Assembly (NCBI RefSeq): GCF_900177625.1
Contig: NZ_FXAU01000003.1
Span: 1 to 64,000 of the forward strand
DNA: 64,000 nt
Direction: 5' to 3'
From: Sphingobacterium psychroaquaticum
GTDB lineage: Bacteria > Bacteroidota > Bacteroidia > Sphingobacteriales > Sphingobacteriaceae
This document shows, piece after piece, positions 43,677 to 52,685 of the stretch. Made by a program: the position numbers and the translations under genes. A model generated the notes under the pieces. It worked only from the letters and a program-made list of their open reading frames with translations. It did not search any database and had not been told where the DNA came from. Positions within the stretch are counted from its first letter, which is position 1. Every line of letters starts with the position of its first letter.

Positions 43677-44996
43677 ATGTCAACACATCAAAAAAAATCT
43701 ATTTTTCCGTTTGTTTTAATGGTTGTATTGGTAATTGTGGCTTTTTTTAATCCTTCTTTACCTCATAATACGAATGAATATGTTTATAACTCGGCAGATA
43801 TTGCCTGGATGTTGTCTTCTACAGCGTTGGTTTTGATAATGACGCCTGGTTTGGCATATTTTTATGGAGGTATGGTAAAAAAGAAGAATGTTATTTCAAC
43901 AATGCTTCAAAGTTTCATCTGTATGGCCGTCATTGCGGTATTGTGGGTGGTCTTTGGTTTCAGTTTGGTGTTTGGGAAGTCTCTGGGGGGGATTGTCGGT
44001 GATCCACGAACCTTTTTTATGTTTAATCATGTGTTGGATCATGCGCCTTGGGATGGAGCGCCTACTATTCCTTTTACACTCTTTGCGATGTATCAGTTGA
44101 AATTTGCCATTATTACTCCCGCCCTCATTACCGGAGCATTTGCGGAGCGGATTCGTTTTACTTCTTATATCTTGTTTATCTGTCTGTTTTTTGTTTTTAT
44201 TTATGCCCCTCTGGCTCATGCTACATGGCATCCGGATGGGATTCTCTTTAAGATGGGGGTTTTAGATTTTGCCGGTGGTACTGTTGTGCATATGTCTGCA
44301 GGATTAACAGCATTGGCATCCGCTATATACTTGAAACAAGGTAAACAATTTAAAGAGCATACACCGGCACGCATTACTTATGTCTTACTCGGGACAGGTA
44401 TGCTTTGGTTCGGTTGGTTTGGTTTTAATGCGGGTTCGGCTTTTGGTGCATCACAACTGGCTGCAACAGCATTGGCGACGACCACGGCTGCTTCGGGTGC
44501 CGCAGCATTGATGTTCATTCTGTTTGATGCTGCACGTGGAAAGAAGCCATCGGCGATGGGGACCTGCATAGGTGTCGTTATTGGATTGGTTGCAATTACG
44601 CCAGCGGCAGGCTTTGTTTCCGTGCCTCACTCCATTGTGATCGGTGCTGTAGCTGCTATTATAAGCTCTTTATTAATAGAATGGCGTACAAAATCTAACC
44701 TAGATGATACCTTAGATGTATTTCCTAGTCATGGCGTCGGTGGAATGGTTGGTATGGTGCTTACCGGCGTTTTTGCACATTCTTCAATCAATAGTGCGGT
44801 GGAAACAAATGGACTTTATTACGGGGAAAGTTCATTGTTTCTCGCCCACATAATTGGCCTGATCGGAGCTACGGTTTTTATTCTAGTGATGGCTTTTGTA
44901 CTCCTCAAGGCAACGGATATGATTACACCACTGCGCGTTAGTGAGCTAGAAGAGGAGGAAGGTTTGGATCTTTCACAACATGGAGAACGGTTATAA
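43677..44996 (+). CDS. amt: Ammonium transporter (Amt/MEP/Rh family)
   Basis: 439 residues with about 11 membrane helices. Signature segments: 'DIAWMLSSTALVLIMTPGLA', 'FYGGMVKKKNVISTM', 'DFAGGTVVHMSAGLTALAS' (first pore His), 'WFGWFGFNAGSA', and 'HGVGGMVGMVLTGVFA' (second pore His). It takes up ammonium through the inner membrane. No PII (glnK) or glutamine synthetase gene is beside it, unlike the common amtB-glnK pair. The C-terminal tail is short ('EEEEGLDLSQHGERL'). Confidence 0.95.
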   Translation: MSTHQKKSIFPFVLMVVLVIVAFFNPSLPHNTNEYVYNSADIAWMLSSTALVLIMTPGLAYFYGGMVKKKNVISTMLQSFICMAVIAVLWVVFGFSLVFGKSLGGIVGDPRTFFMFNHVLDHAPWDGAPTIPFTLFAMYQLKFAIITPALITGAFAERIRFTSYILFICLFFVFIYAPLAHATWHPDGILFKMGVLDFAGGTVVHMSAGLTALASAIYLKQGKQFKEHTPARITYVLLGTGMLWFGWFGFNAGSAFGASQLAATALATTTAASGAAALMFILFDAARGKKPSAMGTCIGVVIGLVAITPAAGFVSVPHSIVIGAVAAIISSLLIEWRTKSNLDDTLDVFPSHGVGGMVGMVLTGVFAHSSINSAVETNGLYYGESSLFLAHIIGLIGATVFILVMAFVLLKATDMITPLRVSELEEEEGLDLSQHGERL

Positions 44997-45027
44997 AAGT
45001 ATTACTTTCCAAACCAAATTATGATAG

Positions 45028-45052
45028 AGCCACTTTCGAGTGGCTTTTTTTT
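45028..45052 (+). terminator. Terminator after the ammonium transporter
   Basis: AGCCACT/AGTGGCT around a TTCG tetraloop, followed by TTTTTTT. Confidence 0.9.
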
Positions 45053-45131
45053 CTACCATACTCAATTATAATTGCTTATAAAAGCATTTTTATCTAAGTT
45101 TGCAAATTAGAAATATTGGATAAAAACATGT

Positions 45132-46922
45132 ATGAAGCATATACGTAATTTCTGTATCATCGCACATATCGACCATGGGAAAAGTACTTTGGCCGATAGA
45201 TTATTAGAGTATACAAATACCATCACGCAGCGGGAGGCGCAAGCACAATTGTTGGATAACATGGATTTGGAGAGAGAGCGGGGGATAACAATTAAGTCGC
45301 ATGCCATTCAGATGGAGTATACACAAGATGGACAGCCGTATATCTTGAACTTGATTGATACACCTGGACACGTTGATTTTTCGTACGAAGTTTCTCGTTC
45401 GATTGCTGCTTGTGAAGGCGCTCTGCTTATTGTTGATGCCTCGCAAGGTATTCAGGCACAGACGATTTCCAACTTGTATTTAGCGTTGGAGCACGATTTA
45501 GAGATCATCCCTATTCTTAATAAGATGGACCTTCCGGGCGCTATGCCGGAGGAAGTGAAAGACCAGATTGTGGAATTGATCGGCGGTAAACGAGAAGATA
45601 TTATTCCAGCATCAGGAAAGACTGGTATGGGAATTCCTGATATCTTGCGCGCTATTGTGGAGCGTGTGCCTGCACCTGTTGGCGACCCGGATGCTCCTTT
45701 ACAAGCATTGATCTTCGACTCTGTGTTTAATTCCTTTCGCGGAATTATGGCTTATTTCAAGGTGGAGAATGGTGAAATCCGTAAGGGTGACAAAGTAAAA
45801 TTTGTCGCTACAGGCAAGGAGTACTTTGCAGATGAGATAGGCACGTTGAAATTAAATCAGGTGCCTAAAGAAGTGATTAAGACGGGAGATGTAGGTTATA
45901 TCATATCCGGAATTAAGGAAGCGCGTGAGGTGAAGGTCGGGGATACGATTACGCATCGTGAGCGTCCTTGTGCTTCAGCGATTCAAGGTTTTGAGGAAGT
46001 GAAGCCGATGGTATTCGCGGGTATTTATCCAGTGGATACCGAGGATTACGAAGAATTGCGTGAATCCATGCACCGATTACAGTTGAATGATGCTTCACTA
46101 GTTTTTGAACCTGAATCATCGGCAGCTCTAGGTTTTGGTTTCCGTTGTGGTTTCTTGGGAATGCTTCACATGGAAATTATCCAAGAACGTTTGGAACGTG
46201 AATTCAATATGACCGTTATCACAACGGTTCCCAACGTATCTTATAAAGCCTTTTTATCAAAAGATAAGGAAGAGATAACGGTACATAATCCTTCGGATTT
46301 ACCGGATCCTAGTAAATTAGATTTTATTGAGGAGCCCTACATTAAGGCCAATATCATTACGAAGGCGGAATTTGTTGGTCCCGTTATGTCTTTGTGTATC
46401 CAGAAAAGGGGAACGATTGTAAACCAATCGTATCTTACATCAGACCGTGTTGAATTGGTCTTTGAGATGCCGATGGGGGAGATTGTATTCGATTTTTATG
46501 ATAAATTGAAAACAATTTCTAAAGGGTATGCCTCTTTCGATTACCACCAGATTGGTTACCGCCAGTCGGATCTTGTAAAATTAGATATTCGCTTAAATGA
46601 TGAACCTGTGGATGCTTTGTCATCCTTGATTCACCGTAGCAATGCGTATGATTTCGGTAAAAAGATTTGTGAGAAGTTGAAAGAGTTATTACCGAGACAA
46701 CAGTTTGAAATTCGTATTCAGGCATCTATTGGTGCGAAGATCATTGCCCGTGAAACGATTTCTGCTTTGCGTAAAGATGTAACCGCTAAATGTTACGGTG
46801 GTGATATCTCCCGTAAACGTAAGCTCTTGGAGAAGCAGAAAAAAGGTAAAAAACGTATGCGCCAGGTAGGAAATGTGGAGATTCCACAATCCGCTTTTAT
46901 GGCTGTACTTAAGTTGGATTAA
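45132..46922 (+). CDS. lepA: Elongation factor 4 (LepA)
   Basis: 596 residues, full length. G1 '[16 protein letters not shown]', G2/switch '[12 protein letters not shown]', G3 '[12 protein letters not shown]', G4 'NKMD', then domains II, III, V and the LepA-specific C-terminal domain ('[20 protein letters not shown]'). It is a translational GTPase that assists ribosome function and biogenesis. folD follows after 48 bases, so both may be cotranscribed. Confidence 0.97.
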   Translation: MKHIRNFCIIAHIDHGKSTLADRLLEYTNTITQREAQAQLLDNMDLERERGITIKSHAIQMEYTQDGQPYILNLIDTPGHVDFSYEVSRSIAACEGALLIVDASQGIQAQTISNLYLALEHDLEIIPILNKMDLPGAMPEEVKDQIVELIGGKREDIIPASGKTGMGIPDILRAIVERVPAPVGDPDAPLQALIFDSVFNSFRGIMAYFKVENGEIRKGDKVKFVATGKEYFADEIGTLKLNQVPKEVIKTGDVGYIISGIKEAREVKVGDTITHRERPCASAIQGFEEVKPMVFAGIYPVDTEDYEELRESMHRLQLNDASLVFEPESSAALGFGFRCGFLGMLHMEIIQERLEREFNMTVITTVPNVSYKAFLSKDKEEITVHNPSDLPDPSKLDFIEEPYIKANIITKAEFVGPVMSLCIQKRGTIVNQSYLTSDRVELVFEMPMGEIVFDFYDKLKTISKGYASFDYHQIGYRQSDLVKLDIRLNDEPVDALSSLIHRSNAYDFGKKICEKLKELLPRQQFEIRIQASIGAKIIARETISALRKDVTAKCYGGDISRKRKLLEKQKKGKKRMRQVGNVEIPQSAFMAVLKLD

Positions 46923-46970
46923 TTTATTAAAATATACGAAACCCATATATTTAACCACGTAATACTAAAC

Positions 46971-47852
46971 ATGAATTTACTAGACGGAAAGCTCGTATCG
47001 GCTAAGATTAAAGAAGACATCAAAGTAGAGGCAGCAGCATTTACAGCGGCTTCAGGGCGCAAGCCGCATTTGGTCGCTATCTTGGTGGGGAACGATGGTG
47101 GTAGTGAGACCTATGTAGCGAGTAAAATGCGCAATTGTGAGCTTGTTGGATTTGATTCGACCAATATTCGATATGATGTCGATATTACGGAAGAGCAGTT
47201 AATTGCAAAAATTAAAGAAATCAATGTAGACCCTACTATTGATGGACTAATCGTGCAGTTGCCTTTACCGAAACATATTGATCCGGATAAAATAACGGAA
47301 GCAATTGACTACCGGAAAGATGTGGATGGTTTTCATCCGATCAATCTCGGACGCATGCAACGGAACTTGCCTTGTTTTATTCCTGCAACACCGTATGGTA
47401 TTTTATTGATGTTAGCACATTATGGCATTGACACGGCAGGTAAGAAAGCGGTGGTCGTAGGACGTAGTAATATTGTGGGGTCTCCGATGAGCATTTTGTT
47501 GGCACGCAACAGTAATCCTGGAAACTGCACGGTAACTTTAACACATAGCCGTACGCAAAACTTAGCGGAAGAAGTGTTACAAGCTGATATTATCGTTGCT
47601 GCAATAGGAAAGAAAAATTTTGTGACTGCGGATATGGTAAAGCCGGGTGCTATCGTTATTGATGTAGGTATCAATAGAGAAGATTCAACGGAGACAAAAT
47701 CAGGCTTTAAATTATATGGTGACGTAGATTTTGATAATGTAGCAGAGAAAGCTTCATGGATCACGCCGGTACCAGGTGGAGTAGGCTTGATGACGATTGT
47801 TGGTCTTTTGAAAAACACGTTGGAAGCAGCTAAAGGAACGATTTACGGGTAA
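46971..47852 (+). CDS. folD: Bifunctional methylenetetrahydrofolate dehydrogenase/cyclohydrolase FolD
   Basis: 293 residues. '[20 protein letters not shown]' carries the catalytic YxxxK (Tyr-Val-Ala-Ser-Lys), with '[14 protein letters not shown]', '[13 protein letters not shown]', the NADP site '[19 protein letters not shown]' and '[17 protein letters not shown]'. It interconverts methylene-, methenyl- and 10-formyl-tetrahydrofolate for one-carbon metabolism. Confidence 0.97.
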   Translation: MNLLDGKLVSAKIKEDIKVEAAAFTAASGRKPHLVAILVGNDGGSETYVASKMRNCELVGFDSTNIRYDVDITEEQLIAKIKEINVDPTIDGLIVQLPLPKHIDPDKITEAIDYRKDVDGFHPINLGRMQRNLPCFIPATPYGILLMLAHYGIDTAGKKAVVVGRSNIVGSPMSILLARNSNPGNCTVTLTHSRTQNLAEEVLQADIIVAAIGKKNFVTADMVKPGAIVIDVGINREDSTETKSGFKLYGDVDFDNVAEKASWITPVPGGVGLMTIVGLLKNTLEAAKGTIYG

Positions 47853-47913
47853 ATCTTTGTGAGGATTTTTTACTTAAGATATTCTTTTTATAAACATTTA
47901 AATTAATAGAGAA

Positions 47914-48426
47914 ATGAAAAAAATCGTATTATCAGCATTTGTTGCATTAGCTTTGGTAGCTTGTAACAACACAAACACTTCTACAGCAACACAAGCAGAT
48001 TCTGTAGCAACTGAAGCCGGTCATGAAGGGCATAACCATGCCGAAGGTCATGAAGGTCACGATCATGAAGGACATGTACATGGTGCGGTAGATGAGGGTG
48101 TTGCAGCGGCAGAAGCAAAAGCAGCACAAGCAAAGGCTGATCTTGAAGCAGCAATTAAGAGCGGCGATAAGAAAGCACAAGAAGCAGCGCAAAAGGCAGC
48201 TGACGAAGCAAACTCTGCTTTAGAAAAAGTAAAGGCAACTGTGAAAGAGGCCGGTGAGAAGGTAGAGCATGGCGTTGGCACTGCTGTTGATGCAACGAAA
48301 GACGCTGCTAAAGCAACGGGTGCAGCAGTAGAGAAAGCCGCCGATAAAACAGCGGATAAAGCGAAAGAAGTAACAGGTGAAGCAAAGGAAAAAGTAAAAA
48401 ACCTTAAAGACGCCTTGAAAAACTAA
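47914..48426 (+). CDS. Small lipoprotein with His-rich segment and LEA-like helix
   Basis: 170 residues. Lipobox 'ALVAC' puts the acylated Cys at about 17. Residues 36-58 hold eight His in GHxxGH-type repeats ('GHEGHNHAEGHEGHDHEGH'), a likely metal-binding stretch. Residues about 65-170 are an Ala/Lys/Glu-rich amphipathic helix with 'KAADKTADKAKEV'-type 11-mer periodicity as in LEA or YtxH-like proteins. No enzyme domain. Roles in metal buffering or in protecting the envelope during drying are guesses. Confidence 0.85.
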   Translation: MKKIVLSAFVALALVACNNTNTSTATQADSVATEAGHEGHNHAEGHEGHDHEGHVHGAVDEGVAAAEAKAAQAKADLEAAIKSGDKKAQEAAQKAADEANSALEKVKATVKEAGEKVEHGVGTAVDATKDAAKATGAAVEKAADKTADKAKEVTGEAKEKVKNLKDALKN

Positions 48427-48454
48427 GCGTTTCCGCGTTTAGTTGTTTTATATT

Positions 48455-48527
48455 CGTCATTGCGATGAGCGTAGCGAAGAAGCAACCTTCATAGGTTGTT
48501 TCGATGTGATATCTCTTCGCAATGACG
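48455..48527. repeat. Dispersed-type palindromic element (REP/MITE-like), acts as terminator
   Basis: 73 bases with 11-bp terminal inverted repeats CGTCATTGCGA/TCGCAATGACG and an inner AGCAACC/GGTTGTT hairpin. Sequences of the form ATTGCGA...GCGAAG...AAGCAA are a well-known family of dispersed palindromes in Bacteroidota and other genomes. It is followed by a T tract, so it could also terminate the lipoprotein mRNA. Confidence 0.7.
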
Positions 48528-48570
48528 TTTTTTTGTTTGACAGATTTAAAGTATACCTACGTTATAGCGT

Positions 48571-49023
48571 ATGAATGATATAAAAAATACCCTAAGAGCG
48601 CAATGTATGGCACATACGGAATTGCGTATTCAGGAAATTGTACTAGCGATGGAACAGGCACAGGAATCGTTAGAAAGTGATACGAAGAGTAGTGCAGGGG
48701 ATAAATATGAAACGTCACGGGAGATGATTCAACAGGATCTTACCCGTTATCAAGGACAGCTTCTCCATGCGAAGAAAGACCGTGTTATATTGGAGCAATT
48801 GGATCCGCTTCAGACAACCGGTACAATCGTGCTGGGATCATTGGTTACGACCAATAAGGCAGCATATTTTATGGCTATCAGTTTAGGCAAGTTACACGTG
48901 GAAGGTCACGATTATATGGCGATCTCGGCAGCCTCGCCCATTGGGCAATTGTTTATGGGCAAGCAGGTCGGAGATGTGATTGATTTCAATGGTGCAAAAC
49001 AGCAAATTCTTGCTGTTTTGTAA
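48571..49023 (+). CDS. GreA/GreB-like factor with short coiled coil
   Basis: 150 residues. The C-terminal half (about 83-150; 'TGTIVLGSLVTTNKAAYFMA', 'ISAASPIGQLFMGKQVGDVI') is the FKBP-like Gre domain. The N-terminal half is an antiparallel helical pair whose turn carries 'SSAGDKYETSREM', with Asp and Glu at the tip as in Gre factors that reach through the RNA polymerase secondary channel. It is probably a Bacteroidota Gre paralogue or regulator, not the general GreA (usually about 158 residues). It is sometimes mislabelled as 3-oxoacyl-ACP synthase in databases. Confidence 0.75.
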   Translation: MNDIKNTLRAQCMAHTELRIQEIVLAMEQAQESLESDTKSSAGDKYETSREMIQQDLTRYQGQLLHAKKDRVILEQLDPLQTTGTIVLGSLVTTNKAAYFMAISLGKLHVEGHDYMAISAASPIGQLFMGKQVGDVIDFNGAKQQILAVL

Positions 49024-49114
49024 TAGGATTTTCTTTATTCGTAAAACAATTGCTGAAAATCTTTGTTTAAGTCTGTATGAAATTGTTCTAACATTTTATG
49101 AAAAAAGGATTATT

Positions 49115-49606
49115 ATGAACTTAAGAAAAGATTTTATGGTTCTAGCGGTTGCTGGAGCGTTAGCGTTGTCTTTCAGCGCATGCAAATCCAAAATTTCGGA
49201 TGCTGATCTGAAAGCTAAAGTCGAAACCGTTACATCGACGCACCCTGGGGTTGCGGTGGATGTTAAAGAAGGTGTTATCACACTTTCGGGCACCGTCGGC
49301 TCGGAAGCAGAAAAGACGGCTTTGGCGGAGACCATCAAAGCTTTGGATGCTAAGCATACGAAGAACCTAGTTAATGACGTTATTGTAGAGACGGCCCCGC
49401 CAATTACGGTAAATACCGTAGATGCGGATTTAATCCCGAAAGTAGTGGACGCAACTAAAGATTTTCCTTCGGTAAAAGCAGAGGTGAAAGATGGGGTTAT
49501 TACCGTAACCGGTACATTAGAACAAGCGCGCGTACAAACATTGAAAATGGCCTTGGATGCACTGAATCCAAAAAAGGTAGATATGGTTGGTTTAACAGTT
49601 AAGTAA
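49115..49606 (+). CDS. BON-domain lipoprotein
   Basis: 163 residues. Signal peptide with 'SFSAC' lipobox (Cys at about 22), then two BON domains (about 30-92 'TSTHPGVAVDVKEGVITLSG' and 98-160 'FPSVKAEVKDGVITVTGTLE'). BON domains bind membranes or phospholipid. The frame extends 45 codons upstream into the preceding gene, but the lipoprotein signal starts at the ATG at 49115. It precedes a BON-SH3 gene by 19 bases, so the two form a unit. Confidence 0.9.
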   Translation: MNLRKDFMVLAVAGALALSFSACKSKISDADLKAKVETVTSTHPGVAVDVKEGVITLSGTVGSEAEKTALAETIKALDAKHTKNLVNDVIVETAPPITVNTVDADLIPKVVDATKDFPSVKAEVKDGVITVTGTLEQARVQTLKMALDALNPKKVDMVGLTVK

Positions 49607-49625
49607 CAAATTAAGCTTTATTGGT

Positions 49626-50048
49626 ATGGCATTACAAGATAAATATAAAGTATTATTGGATACGGCTTCGGCTTCCGGGATTTCAGATTTGCAGTATGCG
49701 GAACAAGATGGTGTTTTACAAATTCGTGGAACTGCACCCAATGCAGATGTAAAAAATAAATTATGGGATGTCTATAACCAAATAGATCCTAATTTCTTGA
49801 CAGGGGATGTTGTGATGAATGTCGACGTTTCATCCGCTGTTGTGGGAAGTCAGGTTCGCGTCATTACGCAAGATGGTAATTTAAATATCAGAAAAGGTCC
49901 GGGTACGGATCAACCGATTGTTGGTAAAGCGGCTAAGGGTGAGGTAATCACATTGATTAGCCGTGCTAACGATCAATGGTGGTTGGTTCGCACAAATGGT
50001 GGTGGCGAAGGATACTGTTATGCGCAGTATTTGGAACCAGTTGGGTAG
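49626..50048 (+). CDS. BON plus SH3b protein (Kbp-like layout)
   Basis: 140 residues with no signal peptide. N-terminal BON domain (1-70; 'DGVLQIRGTAPNADVKNKLW'), then a bacterial SH3 domain (about 77-138; 'GNLNIRKGPGTDQPIVGKAA', 'WWLVRTNGGGEGYCYAQYL'). The layout resembles E. coli Kbp (BON plus LysM, a cytoplasmic potassium-binding protein) with SH3b in place of LysM. The lack of an export signal is odd for an SH3b protein, which normally binds the cell wall. Confidence 0.85.
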   Translation: MALQDKYKVLLDTASASGISDLQYAEQDGVLQIRGTAPNADVKNKLWDVYNQIDPNFLTGDVVMNVDVSSAVVGSQVRVITQDGNLNIRKGPGTDQPIVGKAAKGEVITLISRANDQWWLVRTNGGGEGYCYAQYLEPVG

Positions 50049-50109
50049 AGCTTTCCTTTATCCATGCGATTGACTGCTTTGGCGGTAAATTATACTTTTT
50101 TTATGAGAG

Positions 50110-50136
50110 AAAAGCTAGGATAGAAATCCTAGCTTT
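50110..50136. terminator. Bidirectional terminator
   Basis: AAAGCTAGGAT/ATCCTAGCTTT (11 bp) with an AGAA loop and flanking A/T tracts, between convergent genes. Confidence 0.9.
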
Positions 50137-50153
50137 TTATGTTGCATAGCCGT

Positions 50154-50987
50154 TTATATTTCATCGAGACGGAAAGTCTCTTTTAATCGAATTCCTTTTT
50201 CAGTGTGCTGTAATGTACAGCATTGATTGACTGAGTCGTGTTCTAGAAAAAGGATATATTCTTGATCTACGATTTCTGTCCAATAATCTTGTCGCTCTGC
50301 CATGGTGGTCAGCGGGCGGACATCATAACTCATCACATAAGAAAGTGGGATATGTCCGACAGAAGGCAATAGATCTGCCATATAAAGGATAGTTTTTCCT
50401 TTGTAAGATAGCTGTGGCAACATCATGGCTTCGGTGTGTCCATGTGCGTAACGTATGGTAATGTCGGGTGCATAGGAAGCTCCTTCCGTTAAGAACTGCA
50501 ATTGACCACTCTCTTGGATGGGGAGGATATTCTCCTTCAAAAAAGAAGCTTTCTCTCTTGGGTTTGGATCGATTGCCCAATTCCAATGTTGTTCATTACT
50601 CCAATAGACTGCGTTTTTAAAAGCGGGGATCAGCCGATCACCATCCCGTTTGATGGCGCCTCCACAATGGTCAAAGTGTAGGTGAGTCAGGATAATATCT
50701 GTAATATCATCCCGATGGAAACCTAATTTATGCAACGATTTGTCCAGGGTGTCGTCGCCATGCATGTAATAGTGGCTGAAAAATTTATCATCTTGTTTGT
50801 CGCCAATCGCAGTGTCGACCAACGTCAATCGTTGTCCATCTTCAATCAGTAACAATCGGTTGGCCCATGTACATAAATTCCGTTCATCGGCGGGGTTGGT
50901 TTTTTGCCATATAGACTTTGGAACCACTCCAAACATGGCGCCTCCATCAAGCTTAAAAAATCCGGTATCAATGCTATATAGTTTCAT
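50154..50987 (-). CDS. MBL-fold metallo-hydrolase
   Basis: 277 residues. Zinc-binding 'ILTHLHFDHCGG' (HxHxDH), followed by 'RYAHGHTEAM' and 'LYMADLLPSVGHIPL' and a C-terminal His in 'LFLEHDSV'. It resembles lactonase/quorum-quenching-like MBL proteins, but the substrate is unknown. It starts within the last 14 bases of the LysR gene, so the two are coupled, and the regulator may control it. Confidence 0.92.
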   Translation of the reverse strand: MKLYSIDTGFFKLDGGAMFGVVPKSIWQKTNPADERNLCTWANRLLLIEDGQRLTLVDTAIGDKQDDKFFSHYYMHGDDTLDKSLHKLGFHRDDITDIILTHLHFDHCGGAIKRDGDRLIPAFKNAVYWSNEQHWNWAIDPNPREKASFLKENILPIQESGQLQFLTEGASYAPDITIRYAHGHTEAMMLPQLSYKGKTILYMADLLPSVGHIPLSYVMSYDVRPLTTMAERQDYWTEIVDQEYILFLEHDSVNQCCTLQHTEKGIRLKETFRLDEI

Positions 50988-51858
50988 CCTTTACGTGTTT
51001 TAGTGTGAACTGTTGTAATGCCGTAAAAGCAGGGTGTTGCCGCTCTCTTGGATACGCCAGTATAATCTCCGTTGTAATAGCTATGTTATCCAAAGCTAGG
51101 AAATTTATGGCCAAATGTTGGTATTGTTTCCTGACGGATTGAGGAACAACACTTATTCCGATATTATGATGTACTAATTCCAAAATGGATGATATATTAT
51201 TGCATTCATGTCGAATGGTAGGTGAGAAGCCCATGCGGGAACAATAGGATAATGCGGCATGGTGGTACCAAGGTGCATAATCAGCATTGTACGTGATAAA
51301 GGGAGTTCCATGTAATTCGGAAAACGTGCTGGGTAGTATAAAGTCCTGTGCGTAGGCAAGACAGAATTTATCGTGATAAAGATGTTCTACCTCGAGTTGT
51401 GGTGCGGTAATCGGTGCACGGAGAATCCCAATGTCGAGCTTTCCATTGATAAGGGCTATTGTTTGCCGTTCGGTAGAAAGCTCATATAGTTTTGTTTGAA
51501 GGTAAGGAAAGGTTTGCTGTATATCTTGGACGAGTAATGCTAATTTATGTTTATCGATAGCACTGATATATCCGATGTTTATCTCCCCACTCAATGCCTC
51601 ATGGATTCGGGTGGTTTTGACTTGTGCGTTGCTAAGCTGATCGAGGATTGTCTGGCATTCGTCTCGAAAGTATTTGCCCGCGTTGGTTAAAGCGACACGT
51701 TTGTTATCTCGGGTGAAAAGTTGTGCCCCGATTTCTTCTTCGAGCTCTTTGATTTGTCGGCTAAGAGGAGGTTGCGATATATAAAGACGTTGTGCTGCAC
51801 GTCCAAAGTGTAGCTCCTCGGCGAGCGTGAGGAAATACCGAATATGTCTTAGTTCCAT
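50974..51858 (-). CDS. LysR-type transcriptional regulator
   Basis: 294 residues. N-terminal winged HTH ('RHIRYFLTLAEELHFGRAAQ', 'LYISQPPLSRQIKELEEEIG') and a periplasmic-binding-like effector domain. It overlaps the MBL gene by 14 bases and is divergent from a methyltransferase, separated by an 81-base gap with AGTAT-type inverted repeats, the typical LysR arrangement. The effector is unknown. Confidence 0.94.
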   Translation of the reverse strand: MELRHIRYFLTLAEELHFGRAAQRLYISQPPLSRQIKELEEEIGAQLFTRDNKRVALTNAGKYFRDECQTILDQLSNAQVKTTRIHEALSGEINIGYISAIDKHKLALLVQDIQQTFPYLQTKLYELSTERQTIALINGKLDIGILRAPITAPQLEVEHLYHDKFCLAYAQDFILPSTFSELHGTPFITYNADYAPWYHHAALSYCSRMGFSPTIRHECNNISSILELVHHNIGISVVPQSVRKQYQHLAINFLALDNIAITTEIILAYPRERQHPAFTALQQFTLKHVKDETI

Positions 51859-51939
51859 ACCTATTAAGTATTATTTTATGATAAATATAGTATTTTTTAA
51901 GTATTAATATACTGCTTAGCTTTGAGAAAAGAAAAAACA
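51859..51939. promoter_or_regulatory. LysR/methyltransferase divergent control region
   Basis: Very AT-rich. It holds repeated AAGTATTA (near 51869 and 51900) and the dyad AGTAT-TAAT-ATACT (51901-51914), a plausible LysR site next to a plus-strand -7 box TAGCTTTG (51917-51924) that starts transcription about 10 bases before the methyltransferase ATG. Confidence 0.5.
51917..51924 (+). promoter_or_regulatory. Promoter -7 element (TAGCTTTG) for the methyltransferase
   Basis: An exact TAnnTTTG match. The start would be near 51930, with a leader of about 10 bases. TTTT replaces TTTG at the -33 position. Confidence 0.55.
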
Positions 51940-52647
51940 ATGAAATCGACATTATTGGAAATAGAACAACGCTTTGATGCTGATGTGGAGCGTTTTTCGA
52001 ATTTAGAAACAGGCCAACAGACAACGTTGGATGCGGCTTTCAACATGGAATTGATTACTACGTCTATTGCACGAATGTACCCGCAACCTATCCGTGTTCT
52101 GGATATTGGTTGTGGAGCGGGGAATTACATGGTGAAGTTATTGCAAAAGAAGAAATCTATAGATATCACCTTGGTAGATTTAAGTCAGCCGATGCTGGAC
52201 CGCGCTTTAGCACGAGTTGGGGCGGTCAACGCGGGAACGACGGACGCGCTTAAAGGAGACTTCCGGACTATCGATTTGAAGGAAGGTGCGTATGATGTTA
52301 TTGTGACGACTGCGGTACTTCATCATTTACGTGACGATGCCGACTGGGCGGATAGTTTTGGACGGTTATATCGTTTGTTGAAGCCAGGCGGCAGCCTTTG
52401 GGTATTTGATTTAATCCAACAACATACGGCGGCTTTGCAGGATTATATCTACAAGGATCTCTACGGTACGTATTTAACCGGATTGAAAGACGAAGCTTAT
52501 CGGGATGCCGTATTTGCCTATATTGAAAAAGAGGATAGCCCTCGTAGCTTAGTTTATCAATTGGATCTACTTCGTTCGGTTGGCTTTAGCACCGTGGATA
52601 TTCTCCATAAGAATCTATGCTTTGCCTCGTATGTGGGAATGAAGTAA
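51940..52647 (+). CDS. Class I SAM-dependent methyltransferase
   Basis: 235 residues. Motif I 'VLDIGCGAGNYMVKLLQ', motif II 'DITLVDLSQPMLDRAL', then 'DVIVTTAVLHHLRDDADW' and 'LLKPGGSLWVFDL'. Substrate unknown. The frame extends to a TTG at 51922, which falls inside the -7 box, so the ATG at 51940 is the start. It is divergent from a LysR gene and may be its target. Confidence 0.88.
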   Translation: MKSTLLEIEQRFDADVERFSNLETGQQTTLDAAFNMELITTSIARMYPQPIRVLDIGCGAGNYMVKLLQKKKSIDITLVDLSQPMLDRALARVGAVNAGTTDALKGDFRTIDLKEGAYDVIVTTAVLHHLRDDADWADSFGRLYRLLKPGGSLWVFDLIQQHTAALQDYIYKDLYGTYLTGLKDEAYRDAVFAYIEKEDSPRSLVYQLDLLRSVGFSTVDILHKNLCFASYVGMK

Positions 52648-52648
52648 T

Positions 52649-52680
52649 AAAAAGGGCGGTTTTGAAAAACCGCCCTTTTT
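52649..52680. terminator. Bidirectional terminator, 14-bp stem
   Basis: AAAAAGGGCGGTTT/AAACCGCCCTTTTT around TGAA, between the methyltransferase and RND genes. Confidence 0.92.
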
Positions 52681-52685
52681 ATCTA

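Noticed and set aside
47420..47818. Minus-strand frame of 132 residues opposite folD
   Set aside because: It is a shadow of folD, which has all catalytic motifs in the sense frame.
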